Origin: an uncultured Propionibacteriaceae bacterium
GTDB taxonomy: Bacteria > Actinomycetota > Actinomycetes > Propionibacteriales > Propionibacteriaceae
Assembly: GCA_937988865.1 (NCBI GenBank)
Contig: CALKHV010000197.1
Location: 1-5,339, forward strand
Direction of reading: 5' to 3'
DNA: 5,339 bases
Positions 1 through 5,339 of the stretch are shown here, in pieces; position 1 is the first letter of the stretch, and every line of letters starts with the position of its first letter. Both the position numbers and the translations under genes were made by a program. A model generated the notes under the pieces. It was given only the letters and a program-made list of their open reading frames with translations, was not told where the DNA came from and ran no database searches.

Positions 1-55
1 AGGTGGGTTGGGGCTGAAGTTCTACACCGGCTCGACGATGACCTCGTTGCCCGTG
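1..55 (+). repeat. 55-bp perfect direct repeat, copy 1
   Basis: This is identical base for base to 649-703. It encodes the end of a GWG-type module (GLGLKFYTGSTMTSLPV). The two copies lie 648 bp, exactly 216 codons, apart, which is one module plus linker, so the repeat keeps the frame. The match may begin further left, outside the window. After 55 bp the copies diverge (SAKVDRLWV against TVKVDNFTA). Confidence 0.95.
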
Positions 56-742
56 TCGGCGAAGGTTGACCGCCTCTGGGTGAGCGATCCCGCCCCAGCC
101 CCGGCGCCTGTGCAGGTGGCGAACGACGCGTTTGCGCGTGTGTCGTCGTCTGGTTGGGGTTCGGCTGACGTGGGTGGTGCGTGGACGGTGAGTTCGGCGT
201 CGACGATGACGGTGGATGGTGCTGCGGGTGTGGTGCGGTTCACGGCGGCGGGGTCGACGCGGACGGCGTACCTCAATGCGGTGTCGGCGCGGGATGTGTC
301 GGTGGTGACCGATGTGGCGTTGGATGTGGCGCCGGTGGGGGGCAATTTCTATCACCAGGTGTTGGCTCGGGTGTCGGGGTCGTCGTGGTACATGGTGACG
401 GTTCGGTTGGAGCCGGGGGGTGCTGCGCGGGTGTATGTGTCGCGCGTGGTTTCGGGGACTGAAACCGTGTTGTCGACGACGGTGTTGAGTGGTTTCGGCT
501 ATTCGGCGGGGGAGAAGTTGGCGGTCCGGTTCGATGTGAGCGGTGGGACGTCCTCGGCGCTGTCGGGGAAGGTGTGGCGGGCGTCGGCGTCGGAGCCGGC
601 TGCGTGGACGGTGACGGCCAATGATTCGACGGCCTCGTTGCAGTCGGCAGGTGGGTTGGGGCTGAAGTTCTACACCGGCTCGACGATGACCTCGTTGCCC
701 GTGACCGTGAAGGTCGACAACTTCACGGCGGTCGCAAAGTGA
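1..742 (+). CDS. C-terminal part of a large secreted modular protein with tandem GWG-type beta-rich modules (5' end outside window)
   Basis: The frame is open from the left edge (first full codon at 2) to TGA at 740-742, giving 246 residues of a longer protein. It reads the last ~25 residues of one module, a Pro/Ala linker (SDPAPAPAPVQVA), then a complete module at 122-739. Module marks are NDAFARV, SGWGSADVGGAWT, TDVALD, VSGTET, FGYSAGEKL, RFDVSGG, GKVW and a closing STMTSLPVTVKVDNF. There is no cysteine, no transmembrane segment and no LPxTG-type sorting signal before the abrupt end at AVAK, so this end is probably released or held non-covalently. The same module occurs twice in the gene starting at 1480, so the product is very likely a secreted surface or matrix protein of the same family. 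Alternating hydrophobic residues suggest a beta-sandwich, possibly concanavalin/LamG-like, but I cannot assign a family name or ligand. The codons favour G or T in third position (GTG, TCG, GCG, GGT), unlike most of the downstream gene. A TTG at 8 is not the start, because the homologous sequence continues upstream. Confidence 0.88.
   Translation, partial: GGLGLKFYTGSTMTSLPVSAKVDRLWVSDPAPAPAPVQVANDAFARVSSSGWGSADVGGAWTVSSASTMTVDGAAGVVRFTAAGSTRTAYLNAVSARDVSVVTDVALDVAPVGGNFYHQVLARVSGSSWYMVTVRLEPGGAARVYVSRVVSGTETVLSTTVLSGFGYSAGEKLAVRFDVSGGTSSALSGKVWRASASEPAAWTVTANDSTASLQSAGGLGLKFYTGSTMTSLPVTVKVDNFTAVAK
122..739 (+). repeat. GWG-type module, complete copy in the upstream gene
   Basis: This ~206-residue unit is homologous to 4105-4719 and to the partial unit at 5260-5339. 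By eye its protein matches the 4105-4719 copy at roughly 40-50% of positions, with conserved blocks F-x-R, SGWG-x-A, GG-x-WT, TDVALD, VSGTET, FGY-x-AGE, RFDV, GKVW, STM-x-SLP and a final VD-x-F. At DNA level it is far closer to 5290-5339 (48 of 50 bases against 152-201) than to the complete copy inside the downstream gene. Confidence 0.88.
649..703 (+). repeat. 55-bp perfect direct repeat, copy 2
   Basis: This is the second exact copy of 1-55, in the same frame, in the last module before the stop codon at 740. An exact match including synonymous positions over 55 bp suggests recent duplication or gene conversion rather than protein-level conservation alone. Confidence 0.95.
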
Positions 743-770
743 CCCCGTTCAGAGCGGCAACGGGCGGGTC

Positions 771-1376
771 ATGAACGTCCTGGCACGGACCTTGGGCGTG
801 GCATTGACCCTCGCCCTCACTCTCGTCACGACGTCGTGCACGGGTGACTCATCGGCTCCCGGATCCTCGACGCAGGCGCCGACCGGCACGGGGGCAGCCT
901 CCGGTCTACGCAGCCCGTCGGACACGCCTGTGCCCGCTCCGGGGGGTGGAGACGTCAGCGTGACCGTCACCCCCACCGCAGCACCCAGCCCGGTGAAGAC
1001 GGCGCTGAACAAGCCGGCCACACCCGTCCAGGGCATCACCGTGAGGATCACCAAGGCGGACGCCATCCGGGCGGTCGCCCAGGGTCCTGGCGAAGTCTCC
1101 GGACCCGCGGTCGCGGTGACTGTCGAGATCGACAACCAGACCGCGTCCGCCTTCGACTCGTCACTGGTGTCAGTGACGCTGGATGATGCGCGGGGCCTCC
1201 CGGGCTCGGGGATGATCGGGCGTCCTGCTGACTGGATCACCGGATCCGTGGCGCCGGGAAAGAGGGTGACGGGGGTGTATGTCTTCGCCGTCCCCCCGGG
1301 CAACCGCCGTCCGATCCGGGTGACAGTGTCTGCTCACCCCGATCTGCCGGTCGTCGTCTTCACCGGCAACGTGTGA
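771..1376 (+). CDS. Putative lipoprotein with Pro/Thr/Ser-rich stalk and DUF4352-like Ig domain
   Basis: ATG at 771 opens a 201-residue product ending at TGA 1374-1376, 28 bp after the previous stop, so co-transcription with the upstream gene is likely. Residues 1-22 form a signal peptide with Arg6 and a hydrophobic core (LGVALTLALTLV), followed by TTS-Cys23. That resembles a lipobox, although Thr at -3 is unusual. Cys23 is the only cysteine. Residues 24-85 are low-complexity and rich in Pro, Thr, Ser, Ala and Gly, like a stalk across the cell wall. Residues 86-201 look like a beta-sandwich: a strand GPAVAVTVEIDNQT (111-124), VSVTLDDARG, then APGKRVTGVYVFAVP. This order (strand ending in 'N-x-T', a 'D-x-x-G' turn, 'PG...G.Y.F.VP') fits DUF4352/telokin-like lipoprotein domains. 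The family call is by pattern only. The G-rich GGGCGGG at 762-768 sits very close to the ATG; AGAGCGG at 751-757 is further away, so the Shine-Dalgarno site is not clear. A plausible role is a membrane-anchored partner of the neighbouring secreted modular proteins, which is inference. Confidence 0.82.
   Translation: MNVLARTLGVALTLALTLVTTSCTGDSSAPGSSTQAPTGTGAASGLRSPSDTPVPAPGGGDVSVTVTPTAAPSPVKTALNKPATPVQGITVRITKADAIRAVAQGPGEVSGPAVAVTVEIDNQTASAFDSSLVSVTLDDARGLPGSGMIGRPADWITGSVAPGKRVTGVYVFAVPPGNRRPIRVTVSAHPDLPVVVFTGNV
1159..1178. repeat. Perfect 8-bp inverted repeat with 4-nt loop inside the lipoprotein gene
   Basis: CGTCACTG, loop GTGT, CAGTGACG. The arms are fully complementary and the site lies in codons for SSLVSVTL in the Ig-like domain. 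It could form a stem-loop in the mRNA or be a dyad site, but no function is evident and chance in a GC-rich gene is possible. Confidence 0.6.
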
Positions 1377-1377
1377 G

Positions 1378-1407
1378 CCCCGTGAACAGGTTTCGTCTGT
1401 AGCGGGG
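1378..1407 (+). terminator. Possible stem-loop terminator after the lipoprotein gene
   Basis: CCCCG (1378-1382) pairs with CGGGG (1403-1407), and inside it ACAG (1386-1389) pairs with CTGT (1397-1400) around a 7-nt loop. The two stems are separated by a small internal loop (TGA against AG). It begins one base after the stop codon. No T-tract follows, so it would be a U-less actinobacterial-type terminator or an mRNA-stabilising hairpin. Its place between the two transcription units is the main support. Confidence 0.4.
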
Positions 1408-1416
1408 GTCGCTGTA

Positions 1417-1466
1417 CCGTGGACGCAAGGGATGAACACCACGTCGGTTGCCCGGCGTGTCCACGG
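1417..1466 (+). promoter_or_regulatory. Long-range inverted repeat in the leader of the large gene, next to its ribosome-binding site
   Basis: CCGTGGAC at 1417-1424 is the exact reverse complement of GTCCACGG at 1459-1466. The stem can extend by a G-U and a C-G pair to 10 bp, leaving a 30-nt loop (1427-1456). The right arm ends within the start of the G-rich ribosome-binding region. Seen directly: the dyad. Inferred: it could modulate translation of the 1480 gene or act as a protein-binding site. The spacing is wide for a simple operator. Confidence 0.35.
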
Positions 1467-1475
1467 GGGTGGGGG
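1465..1475 (+). promoter_or_regulatory. G-rich ribosome-binding region of the large gene
   Basis: GGGGGTGGGGG lies 4 bp before ATG 1480. It is not a canonical GGAGG, but it is the only purine-rich stretch well placed before a start that gives a normal signal peptide. The in-frame ATG at 1432 has only AAGGG abutting it, which is why 1480 is preferred. Confidence 0.5.
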
Positions 1476-1479
1476 AAAC

Positions 1480-4400
1480 ATGCAATCCAATTCACGATTC
1501 AGCAGGCTCTTGACGGGTGCGATGAGCGTCGTCCTGATGGCCCCGCTATTGGCTCTGGCTGGGGCAGGGAGGGCGTCCGCCGCCGTGCCACCGGTCATTG
1601 ACAATCCCTCCGCGGCTGTTACCTCTGACGTTCTTCCCACGGCACAGATCAACGGGGTGGTCTGGGATCAGGCCATCGTCGGGAACACCGTGTACGCGGG
1701 CGGTCAATTCACCAAGGCGCGGCCGGCGGGATCTGCGCTGGGCCAGAACGAGTCGACGCGCAACAACCTCATGTCCTACAACCTCAAGACCGGGGTCATG
1801 ACGAGCTGGGCTCCGAACGTCAATGGCTCGATTCGCACCATCACAGCGTCTCCGGACGGGTCACGCCTGTACATCGGCGGTGAATTCACGTCGGTGAACG
1901 GCCTCGGACGCTATCGCGTCGCTGCTTTCAACACCTCTGACGGGTCACTCGTTTCGAGCTTCGCGCCGGTCGCGGGATCCTCGGTGTTCAGCCTGGCGGC
2001 CACCAACAGTGTGGTCTACATGGGTGGATGGTTCACCACGATGAACGGCGTTGCGCGCACACGCCTCGCGGCCGTGTCGGCCTCGAACGGGTCGCTGCTC
2101 GCCTGGGCACCCACCGCCGACGCGACTGTCTACGGAATGGGTCTGACGGACGCGCACGACCGGGTGGCCATCTCGGGCAACTTCACCACCATCAACGGCG
2201 TCGCGATGAAGTCCATGGCCTCGCTCAGCGCCGCCACAGGTTCGGCGTACACCTTCGCCGCGGCGAAAGTAATCGACAACACCAGCCAGGCGTCCGCCAT
2301 CACTGGTCTCAAGGTGATCAACGACAAGGTGTTCGCGGCCGGTTATTCGTTCGGGGCCGGGAACTTCGAGGGGGTCGTGGTTGCCGATGCCTACAACGGA
2401 ACCATCGACAACCTGCTCGACTGCCACGGTGACACGTACGATGCGGTTCCGCTGAATGGCGTGGTCTACAGCGTCAGCCATCACCACAACTGCAGCAACG
2501 TCGGAAGCTTCCCCGAGGTCACGCCCCGTCGCTACTACCATTCCGACGCCTTCACCCTTGATGCGAGGGGAACAGTGGGCACCAACACCCAACTGGGCTC
2601 GCACTACGTGAACTGGGGGGGTTACCCCGTGGGTTCGATGGTCGACTGGTGGAACGTCTGGCAGCCGGGCACCTACACGTCCGCCAAGCAGGCCGGCTGG
2701 ACCGTCGAGGCATCCGGGGACTATCTGGTCGAGGGGGGTGAGTTCCTCGCCGTGAACGGTGTCGCCCAACAGGGCCTCGTGCGATTCGGCACCAGGAAGG
2801 TCGTCACGCCGCGCTCGGGACCGGCGGCCCTGAAGGCCGAGACTGCTCCCAGCCTGAGCTCCAACGGCGGAACCACGATCCGCGGCTCGTTCCTGACGAG
2901 TTTCGACCGGGACAACCTCGCACTCACCTACAAGGTGGTCAGGTCCGACAAGGGCGAGCCCAATCCCGTGGCCACCTTCGCTGTGAATTCGACCCCGTGG
3001 ACGCGACCGTCCCTGTCGTTCATCGATGCCGATGTGGTGCCTGGGTGGACGTACACCTACCACGTCGTCGCCACCGACCCTGATGGCAACTCCAAGGCAT
3101 CCGACCCGACCACAATCACGGCCTCCACAGCTGTCGACGCCTACGCCGCCCAGGTCACGGGTGACAACTCGACGCATTATTGGCGCCTGGCGCAGGCGGC
3201 CGGCGCCAAGTCCTCGCAGGATCTCTCGGGCGGGACTCCGTTGACTTTGCTCAGCGGCGTCACCGGAGGCGCAACGGGTGCGTTGGCGGGCACGACCAAC
3301 AAAGCGAGTGTCTTCGGTGGAACGAGTCTCGGTACGTCAGGGACGGCTATTCCTCTGGCAGCGCCCAAGGCCTTCAGCCTCGAAGTCTGGTTCAAGAGCA
3401 AGACGGCGCGCGGAGGCAAGCTCGTCGGGTTCGGCACGTCATCGACGGGGAGCAGCGCGACCTTCGATCGCCACCTCTACTTCAACAACGCGGGCAATCT
3501 GACGTTCGGAGTGAATCCGGGGTCGGTCAAGACCATTACGACGTCTGCCAAGTACAACGACGGGAACTGGCACCACGCCGTGGCGACCCTGTCGTCGACC
3601 GGGATGCGGCTGTACGTCGACGGGGGGCTCAGAGTGAGCAACACGACCGTCACGAGTGCACAGGACTATGCCGGCTACTGGCGCGTCGGTGGCGACAGCA
3701 TGGGCTCCTGGCCGAACAGCGGTACTTCGGCCTACTACAACGGGACGATCGATGAGGTCGCCATCTACGGCGCGGCACTCTCGGCGTCCCAGGTCTCCGC
3801 GCACTACACAGCGGGCAGGACCACGACGACCCCCACTCCACCGACCGCAGCGTTCACGTCGTCAGCTGATGACCTGACGGCGTCCTTCGATGCCTCGGGT
3901 TCCAGCGATGTCGGAGGCTCCGTCGTGGCCTACGGGTGGGAGTTCGGAGACGGATCGCGAGGCAGCGGAGTCACCACGTCCCACACCTACGCGCTGGCCG
4001 GCACCTACAGCGTCAAGCTCACCGCGGTGGACGCGCAGGGCTTCAGCAGTACGATCACGAAGCCGATCACCGTCACGACGAGCAGTGCGGGCGGCACGAT
4101 CTTGGCCAGGGACATCTTCAACAGGACCCAGAGTGGGTGGGGAACGGCGGCGCTGGGTGGCGTCTGGACCGATTCCGGATCGTCCTTCTACTCCGTCAAC
4201 GGCTCACAGGGTGTCGTGACCCTGAGCCAGACGGGATCCGGGCCCAGCGCGAGGCTCGCAGGTGTCAGTGCGTCCAACATCACCATGCGGACTGACGTTG
4301 CCCTTGACAAGGTGCCTGCGGGTGGCGCTTACCTTCACTCATTGCAGGCGCGCGTGAATGGCGCGTCCTCCTACAAGTTGGTGCTGCGTTTCGACACCAC

Positions 4401-5339
4401 AGGGGGCATCAGGCTGAGCATCGCGAAGGTCGTGAGCGGGACGGAGACTGCGCTTGCGACGTACACCGATGCTTCGTTCGGCTACACGGCCGGTGAGAGG
4501 CTGAACCTGAGGTTCGACGTGCACGGCACGACCACGGCCAAGCTGGAAGGAAAGGTGTGGGCTGCGGGCACCGCGGAGCCGGCCGCACCCACGGTGAAGT
4601 TCCTCGACGCGACCGCCGGCCTGAGTGCTGGGTCGGTCGGGATCGGCTCCTACAGTGCATCGACGATGTCGAGCCTGCCGCTCACGGTCACGGTTGACGA
4701 ATTCCAGGTGACGGCCTTCATCGACGACAACGTGGCTCCCGCCGCGGATTTCAGCGTCAGTTCTGTGGGAGCCGTGTCGTCGTTCGATGCCTCGGCCTCG
4801 AGCGACAGCGATGGAACCGTCGACGGTTACAGCTGGAACTACGGGGATGGCACCACCGGAACCGGCCGGACGTCGACCCACACGTACGCGGCCTCCGGTA
4901 CCTACACCGTGGTCCTGACGGTCACGGACGACGACGGGGCAACGGCGACTCGCACTCGGGCAGTCACGGTCGTGAAGACGAACCTGGCGCCGGTGGCGGT
5001 CATCACGACCACATCCATCAACCTCCTCCAGGTCACGTTCGACGCGAGCGGCTCCAGCGATCCCGATGGTTCGATCGCGTCGTATGCGTGGAGTTTCGGT
5101 GACGGTGGTGTGGCGAGTGGCGTGACTGCGAGCCACACGTATGCGTCTGCGGGGACCTACACGGTGACCTTGACGGTGACTGATGACGGCGGGACGTCCG
5201 GCGCGACAACGAGGTCCGTCTCGGTCGTGGACTCGGGACCCGCGACGCCGGTGGTGGCACTGGACGGGTTCGGTCGGGTGTCGGCGTCCGGTTGGGGTTC
5301 GGCTGAGGTGGGTGGTGCGTGGACGGTGAGTTCTGCGTC
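1480..5339 (+). CDS. Large secreted multidomain protein: propeller (DUF5122-like), FN3-like, LamG, PKD and GWG modules (3' end outside window)
   Basis: One frame without a stop runs from ATG 1480 to the right edge (1286 full codons). Residues 1-34 are a signal peptide: Arg6/Arg9, hydrophobic core, cleavage likely after ASA. Residues ~40-440 form a beta-propeller of ~50-60-residue repeats marked GGQFT (74), GGEFTSVNG (133), GGWFTTMNG (182), SGNFTTING (232) and GGEFLAVNG (419), ending QQGLVRF; this resembles delta-60/DUF5122 repeats of actinobacterial surface proteins. Within it lie the only two cysteines, Cys315 (DCHGD) and Cys338 (HHHNC), a likely disulfide. Residues ~440-550 are FN3-like (WTYTYHVVATDPDG). 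Residues ~553-779 are a LamG/concanavalin-like domain (SLEVWFKS 633-640, DGNWHHAVATL 694-704, LYVDG 711-715, GTIDEVAIY 755-763). PKD domains follow at ~788-866, ~1085-1165 and ~1168-1250, each with a W-x-(F/Y)-GDG and an HTY...GTY motif; the first has SSDVGGS where the third has SSDPDGS. GWG modules are at ~876-1080 and from ~1261 on. No catalytic domain is visible, so adhesion or polymer binding outside the cell is inferred. An in-frame ATG at 1432 is an alternative start. Confidence 0.92.
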   Translation, partial: MQSNSRFSRLLTGAMSVVLMAPLLALAGAGRASAAVPPVIDNPSAAVTSDVLPTAQINGVVWDQAIVGNTVYAGGQFTKARPAGSALGQNESTRNNLMSYNLKTGVMTSWAPNVNGSIRTITASPDGSRLYIGGEFTSVNGLGRYRVAAFNTSDGSLVSSFAPVAGSSVFSLAATNSVVYMGGWFTTMNGVARTRLAAVSASNGSLLAWAPTADATVYGMGLTDAHDRVAISGNFTTINGVAMKSMASLSAATGSAYTFAAAKVIDNTSQASAITGLKVINDKVFAAGYSFGAGNFEGVVVADAYNGTIDNLLDCHGDTYDAVPLNGVVYSVSHHHNCSNVGSFPEVTPRRYYHSDAFTLDARGTVGTNTQLGSHYVNWGGYPVGSMVDWWNVWQPGTYTSAKQAGWTVEASGDYLVEGGEFLAVNGVAQQGLVRFGTRKVVTPRSGPAALKAETAPSLSSNGGTTIRGSFLTSFDRDNLALTYKVVRSDKGEPNPVATFAVNSTPWTRPSLSFIDADVVPGWTYTYHVVATDPDGNSKASDPTTITASTAVDAYAAQVTGDNSTHYWRLAQAAGAKSSQDLSGGTPLTLLSGVTGGATGALAGTTNKASVFGGTSLGTSGTAIPLAAPKAFSLEVWFKSKTARGGKLVGFGTSSTGSSATFDRHLYFNNAGNLTFGVNPGSVKTITTSAKYNDGNWHHAVATLSSTGMRLYVDGGLRVSNTTVTSAQDYAGYWRVGGDSMGSWPNSGTSAYYNGTIDEVAIYGAALSASQVSAHYTAGRTTTTPTPPTAAFTSSADDLTASFDASGSSDVGGSVVAYGWEFGDGSRGSGVTTSHTYALAGTYSVKLTAVDAQGFSSTITKPITVTTSSAGGTILARDIFNRTQSGWGTAALGGVWTDSGSSFYSVNGSQGVVTLSQTGSGPSARLAGVSASNITMRTDVALDKVPAGGAYLHSLQARVNGASSYKLVLRFDTTGGIRLSIAKVVSGTETALATYTDASFGYTAGERLNLRFDVHGTTTAKLEGKVWAAGTAEPAAPTVKFLDATAGLSAGSVGIGSYSASTMSSLPLTVTVDEFQVTAFIDDNVAPAADFSVSSVGAVSSFDASASSDSDGTVDGYSWNYGDGTTGTGRTSTHTYAASGTYTVVLTVTDDDGATATRTRAVTVVKTNLAPVAVITTTSINLLQVTFDASGSSDPDGSIASYAWSFGDGGVASGVTASHTYASAGTYTVTLTVTDDGGTSGATTRSVSVVDSGPATPVVALDGFGRVSASGWGSAEVGGAWTVSSA
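4105..4719 (+). repeat. GWG-type module, complete copy in the large gene
   Basis: This is residues ~876-1080 of the large protein, between the first and second PKD domains. Landmarks are RDIFNRTQSGWG, LGGVWT, TDVALDKVPAGG, VSGTETALATY, FGYTAGERL, RFDVHGT, GKVWAAG, EPAAPTV, STMSSLPLTVTVDEF. It is clearly homologous to 122-739 in protein but diverged in DNA, and it uses the C-rich third positions typical of its own gene. Confidence 0.85.
5260..5339 (+). repeat. Start of a further GWG-type module, cut by the window edge
   Basis: It opens ALDGFGRVSASGWGSAEVGG and continues AWTVSSA to the edge. Bases 5290-5339 match 152-201 in the upstream gene at 48 of 50 positions; the mismatches are at 5307 and 5334. 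The high identity includes synonymous sites, pointing to recent shared origin with the upstream gene's module. Confidence 0.88.

Noticed and set aside
8..10. TTG as a start codon of the first gene
   Set aside because: The homologous module sequence already runs through this codon (GGLGLKF, as at 650-670), so translation must start well upstream.
1..703. Mobile-element or attachment-site reading of the 55-bp direct repeat
   Set aside because: The repeat is coding, in frame and at module period, with no integrase or transposase nearby; domain duplication explains it.
749..1303. 184-codon open frame on the - strand
   Set aside because: It is antisense to the lipoprotein gene, which has a signal peptide, a cysteine at the expected place and an Ig-like domain.
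1391..1420. Possible promoter: TTTCGT, 18 bp, TACCGT
   Set aside because: The -35 matches the consensus only in TT, and the -10 is just a TAnnnT match. Part lies in the loop of the 1378-1407 hairpin. Too weak to annotate without a mapped transcript start.
1419..1601. Short GTG-started + strand frame over the leader and signal peptide
   Set aside because: It covers the leader dyad and overlaps the signal peptide in another frame, has no ribosome-binding site and no recognisable product.
1945..3177. 410-codon open frame on the - strand
   Set aside because: It is fully antisense to the propeller and FN3-like part of the 1480 gene, which has a signal peptide and recognisable domains. The translated product is Arg/Gly/Val/His-rich with no domain, a common GC-rich shadow.
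3180..3755. 191-codon + strand frame overlapping the LamG region
   Set aside because: It is out of frame with the LamG codons, and its Arg/Gln-rich translation has no domain.
4339..5136. 265-codon open frame on the - strand
   Set aside because: It is antisense to the GWG and PKD modules; the product is an Arg/His-rich low-complexity sequence typical of the reverse strand of high-GC genes.

Overview
The window looks like chromosomal DNA of a high-GC Gram-positive bacterium (Actinomycetota; the exact order cannot be fixed from the sequence). The reasons are the strongly GC-biased third codon positions, G-rich ribosome-binding regions, and secreted proteins built from a DUF5122-like beta-propeller, LamG and PKD modules, a combination I know from actinobacterial surface proteins. 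All three genes lie on the + strand and all encode exported products. No tRNA, rRNA, CRISPR array, transposase or prophage gene is visible.

Layout. (1) Positions 1-742 are the 3' end of a large gene that enters from the left. They encode the end of one copy and the whole of a second copy of a ~206-residue beta-rich module with an F-x-R-x(3-4)-GWG-x-A-x(2)-GG-x-WT signature. (2) Positions 771-1376, starting 28 bp after that stop, encode a small putative lipoprotein with a Pro/Thr/Ser-rich stalk and an Ig-like DUF4352-type domain. (3) Positions 1377-1479 are a 103-bp gap with two inverted repeats, one terminator-like and one just before the ribosome-binding site of the next gene. (4) Positions 1480-5339 are one uninterrupted reading frame of 1286 complete codons that runs off the right edge: signal peptide, six-bladed-looking propeller, FN3-like domain, LamG domain, PKD, GWG module, PKD, PKD, and the start of another GWG module.

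How they fit together. The two large proteins share the GWG module. Where the second gene leaves the window its DNA is almost identical to the first gene (48 of 50 bases), so the two are probably tandem paralogues, or at least partners in module exchange, on either side of a lipoprotein. The likely job is extracellular: binding of glycan or another polymer by LamG and propeller domains held on PKD/GWG spacers, with the lipoprotein anchored in the membrane. That role is inferred from domain types only; no catalytic domain is visible. The most notable signals are the near-identical module DNA shared between genes, an exact 55-bp repeat at a 648-bp period, a change of codon style near position 5070 inside the large gene, and a paired Cys/His cluster in the propeller.
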